This document shows positions 8,888 through 18,000 of a stretch of 64,000 nucleotides of DNA, piece after piece. This DNA comes from Rhizobium sp. AAP43 (GTDB taxonomy: Bacteria; Pseudomonadota; Alphaproteobacteria; Rhizobiales; Rhizobiaceae), in contig NZ_LJHS01000005.1 in NCBI RefSeq assembly GCF_001296045.1, positions 1-64,000 of the forward strand, in the 5' to 3' direction. Both the position numbers and the translations under genes were made by a program. Positions within the stretch are counted from its first letter, which is position 1. Each line of letters begins with the position of its first letter. The notes below the pieces were generated by a model. The model searched no databases, was not told the DNA's origin, and saw only the letters and a program-made list of their open reading frames with translations.

Positions 8888-9682
8888 ATGAAATCCAACC
8901 GTCCCACCGTTGCTGACATTCTGGCGCTCAAGGGCAAGCGGCAGTTGAGCATGCTGCGTGTCGTCACGCTCGACGAGGCAGACGCCGCCGACAAGGCCGG
9001 CATTGAAATGGTGTCTGTGCCACCGTCCCTTCTGGGACCTGCCTTCCGCGAGGCGGCACCCAATGTCTTTGCCGTGCCGGGCCTCGAATATGGTGATTTC
9101 GTTACGGCAGAAGAGTATCTGCGCGCTGCCTTTCAGGCGATGCGTGCCGGTGGAGACGCCGTCTATTGTGCGGCCAGCCTTGGGATCATTCGGAGGCTGC
9201 GTGACGAGGGAATTCCGGTCTGCAGCCATGTCGGACTGATCCCGTCCAAGGCCACCTGGACCGGCGGTTTCCGTGCTGTTGGCAAGACGGCGGAGAGTGC
9301 GCTGACGATCTGGAACGCAGTCAAGGCGCTGGAGGAGGCGGGTGCTTTTGCCGCTGAAATCGAGGTTGTTCCAGCTGATATTGCCGCACTGATCAGCGCC
9401 CATACCTCACTCTTCATGATCTCTATGGGGGCCGGTGCCGGCTGTGACGCGCAATATCTGTTTGCTGACGACGTGCTCGGACAGAACCGCGGACACGTTC
9501 CGCGCCATGCAAAGACCTATCGTAACTTTGCCGCCGAGTTCGATCGCCTGCAGCAGGATCGCATCGCGGCCTTTCGCGAGTTCCGCGAGGATGTCGATAG
9601 CGGGGCGTATCCGGCGTCCAGCCACAATGTCGGGGTTTCCGAGGTCGAGCTCTCCCGCTTCCGGTCCATGATCGGCGGCTGA
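8888..9682 (+). CDS. PanB-like (ketopantoate hydroxymethyltransferase family) protein with altered active site
   Basis: A 264-residue TIM-barrel protein recognisable as a PanB homolog by VCSHVGLIP, IEVVPADIA, MGAGAGCDAQ and GHVPRHAKTY in the right order and spacing. By eye, the two Mg-binding aspartates of E. coli PanB (GDSLG and LADLPF) correspond to VPPSLLG and VPGLEYG here, and the Lys/Glu of MVKIEGG correspond to Tyr/Ala; only the general-base Glu of the LECVP segment is kept. It is therefore unlikely to make ketopantoate. It is last in the mocDEF-like operon, 25 bases after the reductase, with AAGGA seven bases upstream. A role in handling the C1 fragment or the oxidised substrate is inference. 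It converges with entD with a 2-base gap. Confidence 0.75.
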   Translation: MKSNRPTVADILALKGKRQLSMLRVVTLDEADAADKAGIEMVSVPPSLLGPAFREAAPNVFAVPGLEYGDFVTAEEYLRAAFQAMRAGGDAVYCAASLGIIRRLRDEGIPVCSHVGLIPSKATWTGGFRAVGKTAESALTIWNAVKALEEAGAFAAEIEVVPADIAALISAHTSLFMISMGAGAGCDAQYLFADDVLGQNRGHVPRHAKTYRNFAAEFDRLQQDRIAAFREFREDVDSGAYPASSHNVGVSEVELSRFRSMIGG

Positions 9683-9684
9683 CG

Positions 9685-10488
9685 TCACGGTTTTGCAAGC
9701 AAGGCGAATGTGGCGAACAGCTCACCCAGTTCGGCGAGACCGACCGTAAACTCGGTCTCGCAGTGTTGTCCCGGCAAGGTGTCCGGGATGAGGGACAGAC
9801 GCATGTTGCTGTGCTCGATCTCCGAGACCTGGAAAGACTGGAAGAAGGGGATGGGGCCTGTTTGCGATGACAAGGCTTTGAACAGGCTCTCCTTGGCTGA
9901 AAAGATTAAAGACAGGGTGAGCGCATCCAGTCTTGTGCCCAGGCGCTGACGTTCCTTATCGCTTGTGACCAGATCGGCAATATCGCGGGCTTCGGCATTC
10001 GACAGACATCGTTCCAGATCAATCCCGATGCCGATGAAGTGGCTCGTCTCGCCTGCAACAGCGATTGCTCTTCGACCACAGTGAGAGATCGAGCCGCAGA
10101 GCCCTCCAGGCCAGCGGGGCGAGCGATCGGGGCCGACCGGCAAATCGGCGATGTCACCCGTCAGGCGCCGGATCGCTTCGCGCGCACAGGCGCGTCCGCC
10201 GATGTATTCCGCAATCCGCCGGGGCGCCGCCCGGTCGAGCATGGCCGGTCGCGGCACGTCTGCGAAAAATGGCGAGGGATTGTCCGCTATGCTGTCAGAG
10301 AATGTGGCCGTGATGCATCTGATCGGCGATGGACCTTTTGTGTTCGCAACAATGGGGAGGTCAACGCCGGCGTGATCGCCGACCTCCCTGATCGGGAGTT
10401 GGCCAGTCCAAGGGCTCGTTTCAACACGTGGCCCAGGTGCTGGCCGCCCCCTGGCGACCGCCCCTGTCGTTATCTCCCCGGCGTTCAC
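9685..10488 (-). CDS. entD: 4'-phosphopantetheinyl transferase of the EntD type
   Basis: Transfers phosphopantetheine from CoA to the carrier domains of EntB and the NRPS proteins. EntD hallmarks are GSISHCGRRAIAVAG, the Mg-binding IGIDLE and FSAKESLFKA. No ATG fits; the reading frame is open far upstream into entA. I propose GTG at 10488, right after the entA stop (TGAGGTG), for 267 residues. That is about 60 longer than E. coli EntD, so the first 60 residues may be low-complexity or the true start is a rarer codon further in. Last gene of entC-E-B-A-D. Confidence 0.8.
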   Translation of the reverse strand: MNAGEITTGAVARGRPAPGPRVETSPWTGQLPIREVGDHAGVDLPIVANTKGPSPIRCITATFSDSIADNPSPFFADVPRPAMLDRAAPRRIAEYIGGRACAREAIRRLTGDIADLPVGPDRSPRWPGGLCGSISHCGRRAIAVAGETSHFIGIGIDLERCLSNAEARDIADLVTSDKERQRLGTRLDALTLSLIFSAKESLFKALSSQTGPIPFFQSFQVSEIEHSNMRLSLIPDTLPGQHCETEFTVGLAELGELFATFALLAKP

Positions 10489-10489
10489 C

Positions 10490-11266
10490 TCAGGCGGCCA
10501 GCGTTGCCCCGCCATCGACGACGATGTCCTGGAGGGTGACATGGCCGGCGCGGTCGGAGGCGAGGAAAAGTACGACATCAGCAATATCGTCGGCGCTGGC
10601 GATCTTGCCGAGCGGGATGCCGAGCTTGAACTGATCCGGCTGTCCGGCGACGAGACGCGCATAGCCGCTCTTGCCGTTCATCATGCCTTCCAGCATGGCT
10701 GTGTCGGTCGAGCCCGGCGAGACGATGTTGCAGCGGACGCCAAAGGGCGCAAGCTCGAGGCCGACCGTGTGGCTGAGGCTGACAAGGGCGGCTTTTGAGG
10801 CGCAATAGGCCGCCATGCCGACACGCGGCACATGGGCCGCATTGGAGGCAATGTTGACAATCGCTCCCGCCCTTCGGCGCTGGAATGCCGGAACCCATTC
10901 GCGCATCAAAAGGAAGGCACCACGGGCATTGACCTCCATGCAGGCGTCAAAGTCCTCGCAGGAGAGCTCCTCCGTCCGCCCCAGCCGCAAGACGCCAGCG
11001 CCGTTGACCAGGACATCGATTTCCTCTGCCTCCGCCCGCAGGTCACGGCATGTGGCCGTGACGCTTGCCGGGTCGCGGATGTCAACGGCGACAAGACGGA
11101 AGGGCGGCGGGTTCTCCGGTCGCGCGAGATCGAGGCCGATCACTTCGGCGCCGGCTTCCGCAAAGCGTTCGGCGATGCGCCGGCCTATGCCGCCGGCTGC
11201 GCCGGAAACCAGTATCCGACGGCCGGAAAAGTCACCATCCTGCATGCGTTTTGCCTCTTCCTGCAT
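10490..11266 (-). CDS. entA: 2,3-dihydro-2,3-dihydroxybenzoate dehydrogenase
   Basis: A 258-residue short-chain dehydrogenase that oxidises 2,3-dihydro-DHB to 2,3-dihydroxybenzoate with NAD. Visible are the Rossmann glycine motif VSGAAGGIG, NGAG, and the catalytic YCASK. The ATG at 11266 overlaps the entB stop (TGATG), indicating coupled translation; a second ATG seven codons in is possible. With EntC, EntB and EntE on both sides, EntA is assigned over other SDR family members. Confidence 0.92.
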   Translation of the reverse strand: MQEEAKRMQDGDFSGRRILVSGAAGGIGRRIAERFAEAGAEVIGLDLARPENPPPFRLVAVDIRDPASVTATCRDLRAEAEEIDVLVNGAGVLRLGRTEELSCEDFDACMEVNARGAFLLMREWVPAFQRRRAGAIVNIASNAAHVPRVGMAAYCASKAALVSLSHTVGLELAPFGVRCNIVSPGSTDTAMLEGMMNGKSGYARLVAGQPDQFKLGIPLGKIASADDIADVVLFLASDRAGHVTLQDIVVDGGATLAA

Positions 11267-12135
11267 CAGGCCGCGAGCCGTCGATCCTGGATCAGTGACC
11301 ACCAGCCATTGAGCGTCGGTACGCGGGCCAGTTCGTCGAAGCCGACGACCACGTCAAATTGCTTGAGTTCGGCCGCAACCATCATGACCTGAAGCGAGTC
11401 GAGGCCGTAGAAGATCAGGTTCTCGTCGGGATCGATTTCAGATCCGTCCTCGACAAGTTGCAGCAGGCGGGCTTCCAGCCAGGCGCGGCTTGCGGTCTTC
11501 TTCGCCGCACCGGCCAGGCTCGCGGTATCGACTACGGCACCGCAACGGGTGGCGACATATTGCAAGGCCATGCGGTGTTCGGCCTCGGAAAAATCGGCCA
11601 CGGCATCGCCGACCATGAAGGCCTGGATGTCTTTCATGAAGGCTTCGACGGCCGTCACCATGCAGCCGATATGGGCATAGACGCCGCCGATCACGAGCTG
11701 ATCGCGGCCCCAGCCGCGCATCAGCTCCGCGAGGTCCGAGCGCTCGAAGGCGCTGTAGCGCCATTTGGTCAGCACCACATCGGATGGCTGCGGGGCGAGG
11801 GCTTCGATGATCTGCTGCAGCGTCGGATCGGCGACGGTGAGGCCTGGGCCCCACATATCGTTGAGCAATGCACGGTCGCCCGGCGGCTGTTCATGCGGCT
11901 GGGCGGTGTAGACCACGGGCACGCCGTTTGCGCGGGCCCAAGTCAGCAGGCGGGCGAGGTTGTCGATGAGGCTCTGCATCAGACCGCCGTCCGCCTCGTA
12001 GAAGCGGAGGAAATAGCGCTGCATATCGTGAATGAGAAGAACGGAGCGGGCGGCTTCCGGCTTCCAGGCGGTCTTGTTGGCGGGGAAGCTCTCGGGCTTC
12101 GGCATCGGATAGTCGGAGATAGCGGGAATGGCCAT
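11266..12135 (-). CDS. entB: Isochorismatase with C-terminal aryl carrier domain
   Basis: A 289-residue bifunctional EntB/VibB. The N-terminal isochorismatase hydrolyses isochorismate to 2,3-dihydro-DHB and pyruvate; the expected residues are D37 (LIHDMQ), K124 (LTKWRYSAF) and C158 (YAHIGCMV). The C-terminal aryl carrier domain (about 215-289) has the phosphopantetheine serine S247 in YGLDSLQVM and carries DHB for the NRPS. AGAGGTGCAAA precedes the start. It is 22 bases after entE and overlaps entA by one base. Confidence 0.94.
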   Translation of the reverse strand: MAIPAISDYPMPKPESFPANKTAWKPEAARSVLLIHDMQRYFLRFYEADGGLMQSLIDNLARLLTWARANGVPVVYTAQPHEQPPGDRALLNDMWGPGLTVADPTLQQIIEALAPQPSDVVLTKWRYSAFERSDLAELMRGWGRDQLVIGGVYAHIGCMVTAVEAFMKDIQAFMVGDAVADFSEAEHRMALQYVATRCGAVVDTASLAGAAKKTASRAWLEARLLQLVEDGSEIDPDENLIFYGLDSLQVMMVAAELKQFDVVVGFDELARVPTLNGWWSLIQDRRLAA

Positions 12136-12157
12136 TTTGCACCTCTGTCGGATTGTC

Positions 12158-13810
12158 TCAGGTCAGTACGGGTGTGAGAGCGGGAGCCCCAGCCGTCTGG
12201 GCCAGGAGCTCGCGCAACCGCTTCTTGTCGATTTTGCCGACGGCCGTCAGGGGCATGGCTTCGATGAAGCGCACCCGGTCGGGCAGTTTGTATTCGGCAA
12301 CGCCGAGGCGCATCAGATGCTGGCGGAGTGCCGGCGCCTTCAGGCTCGGGTTATGGGAGACGACGAAAGCGCAGCTCTTTTCACCGAGCAGATCATCCGG
12401 CATGGCAACCAATGCTGCATGCGTGACGTCAGCATGGGTGAGCAGCAGGTCCTCGACTTCTTCTGCGGCCACCTTTTCACCACCGCGATTGATCTGGTCC
12501 TTCACCCGGCCGACGACCTTCAGGTAACCGTCTGCCGTACGCTGCACGACATCACCGGATGAGTAGAAACCGTTGCGGTCGAAGACGCGGGCATTGTGCT
12601 CGGGGCTTTGGTAGTAGCCGCGAAACGTGTAGGGGCCGCGCGTGGCAAGCAGGCCCGGTTCGCCCTCGGGCACAGGTCTCCCGTCCTCGTCGAGGATGAG
12701 AACCTCGTCGTCCGGACTGATCGGCCGGCCCTGGGTGGTGAAGATGCGCTCATCCGGATCGTCAAGGCGGGTGTAGTTGACGAGGCCTTCAGCCATGCCG
12801 AAAACCTGCTGCAAACCGCAGCCGAGAACCTCCGGCACCTGGCGGGCCAGGGTCTCGGCAAAACTTGCGCCGCCCACCTGGACAAGTTTCAGAGAGGCGA
12901 GTGCTGTGCGGTGCGGCGGTGCCGCCTGTAGCCACAAGGCAACGGCGGGTGGAACAAGCGCGACCATATCGACGGCATGGCGCTCGATCAGGGCGAAGCA
13001 AGCAAGCGGCTCCGGGTTGGGCGCCATCACCACGGTTCCGCCGGCATGAAAGACACCAAGCGCGCCTGGCGAGCTCATCGGGTAATTATGCGCGGCTGGC
13101 AGGGCGCAGAGGTAGCGCGTGTCTGGGGTTAGCTTGCAGATCTCCGCGCTGGCCCGAACGGAATAGTCATAGTCGTTATGGGTGCGCGGGATCAGTTTCG
13201 GAGTGCCGGTGCTGCCACCGGATAGCTGGAAGAAGGCCACGTCCCCCGGTGGCGTTGGCTCGAATTCGACAGATTGGCCGTCGTCCGACTGCATCCAGTG
13301 TGCCAGATCCGTTTCAGGCGAGGGCTCATCCAGCAAAAGGACCGTGTCGAGGTTCGGCGACAAGGTCTTCAGTTCATCGAGAAAGTGATCGTCGGCGAAG
13401 AGTTCGTGTCGCCGCGATGCGACCAGCAGGCGCGGGGCAATCTGGCGGGCATAGGCCGACATTTCCAGCCGACGATGGCTGTAAAGAGCGTTGACCGGAG
13501 CGACCCCGATCTTCAGCAGGGCGAAATAGACGATATAGAACTCGGCAAGGTTCGGCAGTTGCACGAGAGCCGTGTCGCCGTGCCCAAGGCCTGTTAGGGC
13601 AAACTTTGCTGCAAGGCTTGTCGAAAGCCGGTCGAGCTGTGCGTAGGTGACACTGCGGTCGCCGCAGATCACAGCCACCGCATCGGGGCGCTGGCTGGCC
13701 TGTTCTTCCACGATCCGCGACAGAGGCCTGTCGATCCAATAGCCGCGCTCGCGGTAGCGCGCAGCGACGTCCTCTGGCCATGGCGTGAATTCTATTCTGG
13801 TATTTTTCAT
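12158..13810 (-). CDS. entE: 2,3-dihydroxybenzoate-AMP ligase
   Basis: A 550-residue stand-alone adenylation enzyme that activates DHB with ATP and loads it onto the EntB carrier domain. The N-terminus TPWPEDVAARYRERGYW is characteristic of EntE/VibE/DhbE. The phosphate loop is SGGSTGTPK, and the core motifs GMAEGL, SGDVV and NRGGEKV follow. I start at ATG 13810, with GGAAA seven bases upstream and a family-typical N-terminus. Two ATGs at 13840 and 13837 that overlap the entC stop would add ten residues and give ATGA coupling, so either is possible. Confidence 0.94.
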   Translation of the reverse strand: MKNTRIEFTPWPEDVAARYRERGYWIDRPLSRIVEEQASQRPDAVAVICGDRSVTYAQLDRLSTSLAAKFALTGLGHGDTALVQLPNLAEFYIVYFALLKIGVAPVNALYSHRRLEMSAYARQIAPRLLVASRRHELFADDHFLDELKTLSPNLDTVLLLDEPSPETDLAHWMQSDDGQSVEFEPTPPGDVAFFQLSGGSTGTPKLIPRTHNDYDYSVRASAEICKLTPDTRYLCALPAAHNYPMSSPGALGVFHAGGTVVMAPNPEPLACFALIERHAVDMVALVPPAVALWLQAAPPHRTALASLKLVQVGGASFAETLARQVPEVLGCGLQQVFGMAEGLVNYTRLDDPDERIFTTQGRPISPDDEVLILDEDGRPVPEGEPGLLATRGPYTFRGYYQSPEHNARVFDRNGFYSSGDVVQRTADGYLKVVGRVKDQINRGGEKVAAEEVEDLLLTHADVTHAALVAMPDDLLGEKSCAFVVSHNPSLKAPALRQHLMRLGVAEYKLPDRVRFIEAMPLTAVGKIDKKRLRELLAQTAGAPALTPVLT

Positions 13811-13836
13811 AGGCTTGTTTCCGACGATCTCGATCA

Positions 13837-15012
13837 TCATGCCTCGACGCCGCAGGCAGCCAGCATGGTGCCGAGTTTGGTCTGCACCTCTGCCCACTCG
13901 GAATCGGGCTGCGAAGCCTCGACGATGCCTGCGCCAGCAAACAGCTGGACGGTATTGCCCTTCACCGTGCCGCAGCGGATCGTCACGACCCATTCGCCGT
14001 TGCCCTCGGCGTCGCACCAGCCGACCATTCCGGTGAAAAGCCCACGGTCGAAGGGCTCGACGAAGCGGATCAGTCGGTGGGCCCGCTCGGTCGGGAAGCC
14101 GCAGACGGCCGGTGTGGGATGTATCAGGCAGGCGAGTTGCAGGGCGTTCATCGAGGGGTCGGCGACGCGGCCTTCCATTCGGGTCGACAGGTGCCAGAGG
14201 GCTGCCGTGTTGATCAGCGACGGGCGCGAAGGCACGGACAGTTCGGCGCAGCAGGGTTCAAGTCTCGCCCGGATATCGTCGACCACCAGCCGGTGCTCAT
14301 AATGATCCTTTTCCGAGGCCTCCAGCTTTTCAGCATTGGCGCGGTCTGCTTCAGGATCGGTCAGACGTTTGGCGGAGCCGGCAAGCGGGTTCGAGACGAT
14401 CCTGTCGCCTTCCTTGCGCATCAGAAGCTCGGGGCTCACGCCAACCAGTTCGCCGCCATCGGGCGTCGCGATGCGGAACTGGTAGCCTTCGCGGTTGCGG
14501 GCCCTCAGATTGGCCAGAAGCAGGTCGACATCGATGTCGGTCGAAAACTTCAGTTCCCGCATGACAGACAGCACCACTTTGCGCACGTCGCTGTGGCGGA
14601 AATTGACGATGGCATGCTCGACGGCACGCTTGAACCCGGCCTCATCCGGAAGGCTTCGCTGTGCCGTCAGAACGGGGGAGCCGGTGGGAAAATGGGGCGT
14701 CGTGGCGTCGCGTGAGTGCCATTCATGGTTGTCTGTCACGTAGAGGCAAGAGGGTTCGCTAACGTCGAATGGGATCGCACCGATGACGATCGGATTTGCC
14801 CGTCCACTGCGATGGGCCCGCTCGAAAGCCTCTGTCAACGCCCGCTGCAAGGGGCTGTCGACCAAGTGCCCACCCCGTGCTGGAACCGAAATCTGTTCGC
14901 GAATTCCGTGCGCGCGCAGCTCCCTGTTTCCCGAGGTGAATATAAATTTCTTCGTTAAATCAACTGATAAGGCCGATTCGGCGTGGTTCGTCCTGAGTGC
15001 GCCGGCTCTCAT
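13837..15012 (-). CDS. entC: Isochorismate synthase
   Basis: A 391-residue chorismate-binding enzyme that isomerises chorismate to isochorismate, the first step to DHB. The C-terminal half has the family blocks LVGVSPELLMRKEG, NPLAGSAKR, HPTPAVCGFPTERA and LFTGMVGWCDAEGNGEW. Start supported by AGGAGG six bases upstream. First gene of the entCEBAD operon, divergent from the NRPS gene across an 81-base promoter gap holding an IRO-like box. Confidence 0.94.
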   Translation of the reverse strand: MRAGALRTNHAESALSVDLTKKFIFTSGNRELRAHGIREQISVPARGGHLVDSPLQRALTEAFERAHRSGRANPIVIGAIPFDVSEPSCLYVTDNHEWHSRDATTPHFPTGSPVLTAQRSLPDEAGFKRAVEHAIVNFRHSDVRKVVLSVMRELKFSTDIDVDLLLANLRARNREGYQFRIATPDGGELVGVSPELLMRKEGDRIVSNPLAGSAKRLTDPEADRANAEKLEASEKDHYEHRLVVDDIRARLEPCCAELSVPSRPSLINTAALWHLSTRMEGRVADPSMNALQLACLIHPTPAVCGFPTERAHRLIRFVEPFDRGLFTGMVGWCDAEGNGEWVVTIRCGTVKGNTVQLFAGAGIVEASQPDSEWAEVQTKLGTMLAACGVEA

Positions 15013-15052
15013 GCAGCACCTCCTATGCTGGTGGTTGACGATCGCTTATACT

Positions 15053-15067
15053 TGAGTATGTTGATCA
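15053..15067. promoter_or_regulatory. IRO-like iron-responsive box in the entC/NRPS divergent promoter
   Basis: TGAGTATGTTGATCA matches the TGA-N9-TCA pattern of the rhizobial iron-responsive operator bound by RirA. It lies midway in the 81-base gap between divergent entC and the NRPS gene, so one site could repress both. The motif is short and degenerate, so chance matches occur; position in a siderophore promoter raises the likelihood. Confidence 0.55.
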
Positions 15068-15093
15068 TGTTTTGTCAACCGCTGTGAGTTCAG

Positions 15094-18000
15094 ATGCGTG
15101 AATTAACATCGATGCAGGCGGCCAGTTGGGTCGGACGAGGGATGCCCGGAATACTCGGTGGAGTTGTTCCGCACCTCTATGTCGAGTTCGATGGCAGCGC
15201 CCTTGATCCCGGCCGTCTGGCCCTGGCGATCAAGCGCCTTGGCGGATTGCACCCGATGTTGCGTCTCCGCGTCGATGCGGATGGCCGCCAGTCGATTGCG
15301 CCCGAAGCAGCTGAAATCACATTCGAAGTCGAAGACCTTTCCGACTGGAAAGAGCCCATGCTCGCTGCCCATCTGGAGGCCAAGCGCGACAGCTGGACGC
15401 ATCACCGCCTCAACCTTGAGGCGGGGCAGTCGTCTGCTTTCGGACTCAGCCTCCTGCCGGAAGGAGCGAGACGGCTGCATGTCGATACCGACATGGTGGC
15501 AATCGATCCCGCAAGCTTCCGCATCGTGATGGAAGATCTGGCGCGGCTGTATGCCGATCCTGAAAAGCCTGATCTCGCTGACCGACCGCATTTTTTCGAC
15601 TGGCTCGATGCCGTGCAGGCCGATCGTGATCTGAAACAAAAGCGGGAAACGGACCGTCTGTGGTGGAAGGACAGGCTGGCAAGTATTCCACCTGCGCCGC
15701 ACCTTCCGCTCACGCCTATGCCGCCTAACGGCAACGCAAAGAGTACGCGGATCGCGGCCCATTTTTCGTCCGCAGAAAGGCAAGCGCTTGAGCAGTGCGC
15801 GCGCCGTCTTCGTGTGACGTCGTCCAGTCTTTTCCTCGCCTTGTTCGCGCATGCGCTGGGGCGTGCCACCGCAAGCGAGCGTTTCCGTCTGTCCGTGCCG
15901 AGTTTCCTACGCTGGCCGGTGATCGCGGGCGTCGAGGGCATTGTCGGAGACTTTTCGAACATTCTTGTCCTTCGGGTGGAGATCCGTGCCGACGACAGTC
16001 TGACGACTCTGGCCAAACGGCTCGGTGACGAAATGATCGATCTCCTTGGCCATAGCGCCTATCCGGGTGTCAGCGTCATGCGTGACCTCTCGCGCCTTGA
16101 TGGAACGGTGCAGGCCTCGCCGGTCGTCTTCACATCCGGGCTCGACCTGCCCGGTGGCGATCTCTTTTCCGAGCGGGTGTCGCAGATCTTTGGCGCGATG
16201 AACTGGGCCGTTTCGCAGGGTCCGAACGTTGCGCTAGATGCGCAGGTCGCGACTGTGGATGGCGGCCTTTTGATCAATTGGGACATCCGCCGCGATGCCC
16301 TGGCGGAAGACTGGATCGGCGGACTGTTCAACGATTTTGTCGATCTTGTCCGGCGCGTGGCGAGGCAGCCTGCCACTGTCGACCTGCCTTTATCGGAACT
16401 CGGGCTTATAGGACGCGAGCCGTGTTCCCAAGCTTTCCATTCTTTGAAAGGACAGGACATGGAACGTCGCTTAAATGCGCTGCAGCAGGCTTATCTCCTG
16501 GGGCGCAGCGACCATGTTCCGCTTGGCGGCGTGCCGATGCAGGAGTTTCGGGAATATCGTGGCGCGGTGGATCTCGACGCTCTTGTGCTTCGTCTCGCGG
16601 CGCTCGTTCGCCAGCACGCATGCTTGCGGACACATATCGATGAGATGCGATTGATCGAGACGATCTCTGAGGATGAGGTGGTCAATTTCGAGCTGATTGA
16701 TCTGACGGACCGATCAGCCGAAGACGCGCTGCACCATATCGGAAAACTGCGCGAGGCCTTTGCCCATAACCACTTTGATCTACACCGCTCACCTTGGGAG
16801 GTGGTCGCCTTCCGCCTGCCCGAAGGTTCGGGGGGTGGAGCTGGCGAAGCGATCATTTTTATCCGCTTCGATGCCCTGATCGTTGATGGCAGGGCGATTG
16901 CCTCTCTGGCAAACGAGATCTTTGGTGTGGCTACTGCCGAAGGGGGCAAGATGTCTCGCGAAACGGATACGCCGAGTGCGCCCGCTGAGAAGCGCAGTGC
17001 CGATGCGGAGTATTGGGCGGCGAAGCTCTCCAGCAATGCCGGACCACCGGAGCTGCCATGGCTGAAACCATTGGAGACGATCAAGGCATCCTCCTATCGC
17101 CGCGAGAGCCTGACGATCGCGCGTGACCGTTTCGCCCGCTTGAGCCGCATCGGCGCGCGGCAACGGCTGTTCAAGAACAGCATGCTGACTTCTTTGATCC
17201 TGGAGGTCCTGTCTCATTGGGAGGCGAACAGCACCCTTTGCGTTGGAATTCCCGTAGCTCCGCCAAGCACCGGTGGCTTCCGGAATGGATCCAGCTTCAT
17301 TGCCGTCAATTGGGATCGGCGATCCGGTTCTTTTGCCGCACGATGCGAGCGCCTGCAGGCTGATGTGCTCGAAGGGCTGGATCATCTCTCGTATTCCGGG
17401 GTTGATCTGAGCCGGATGCTGATGACGAACAATCCTGGCAGTGTGGCGCTGCCGGTTGTCATCACCAACGGGTTGTCCTGGCCTGTTCTGCCGCCCGACC
17501 ACCCGGTCCAGCTGGTCAGTGGACTGACGCAGACGCCGCAGGTGGCGATGGACATCCGCTTCTCGCTGGACCCTGTCGGCAATCTCCGTATCGATATCGA
17601 TTATGCCCGGGAGGCACTGGGCGAGGAGATTGTGCGTGACATTCTGGAGGCGATCGGCCGGGCCGTCGAAGCGCTGGTTGCACTGGACCGGCTGGACCTC
17701 CCGGCGCAGGATTTCCTGCGCCTCGATCACTATCACCGCAACAGCACGGAGAGCGATGCCAATACGCTTCCGTTTCTTCAGCGCATCGCATCTCACCTGT
17801 TCGATGGAGAGAATGGTAAAACGGCGTTGATTTGCGGTACCCGCCGGTTGACCTACTCGGAACTCGGCCGTGAGGTTGCACGCGCAATGGAAGGTCTCAA
17901 GATACGCGGCGTGACGCGTGGGAGTGTCGTTGCAATCGCCCTCGGGCGCAGTTTCGAGCATACGGCGGTGACCTTGGCCGCAGCTTTTCTCGGAGCGATC

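Noticed and set aside
8888..9682. Annotating the PanB homolog as ketopantoate hydroxymethyltransferase
   Set aside because: Key Mg-binding and substrate residues appear to be replaced, and no pantothenate gene is nearby.
15061..15078. TTGA-N10-TCAA inverted repeat as an alternative iron box before the NRPS gene
   Set aside because: The spacer is ten bases; the overlapping TGA-N9-TCA at 15053-15067 fits the IRO pattern better.
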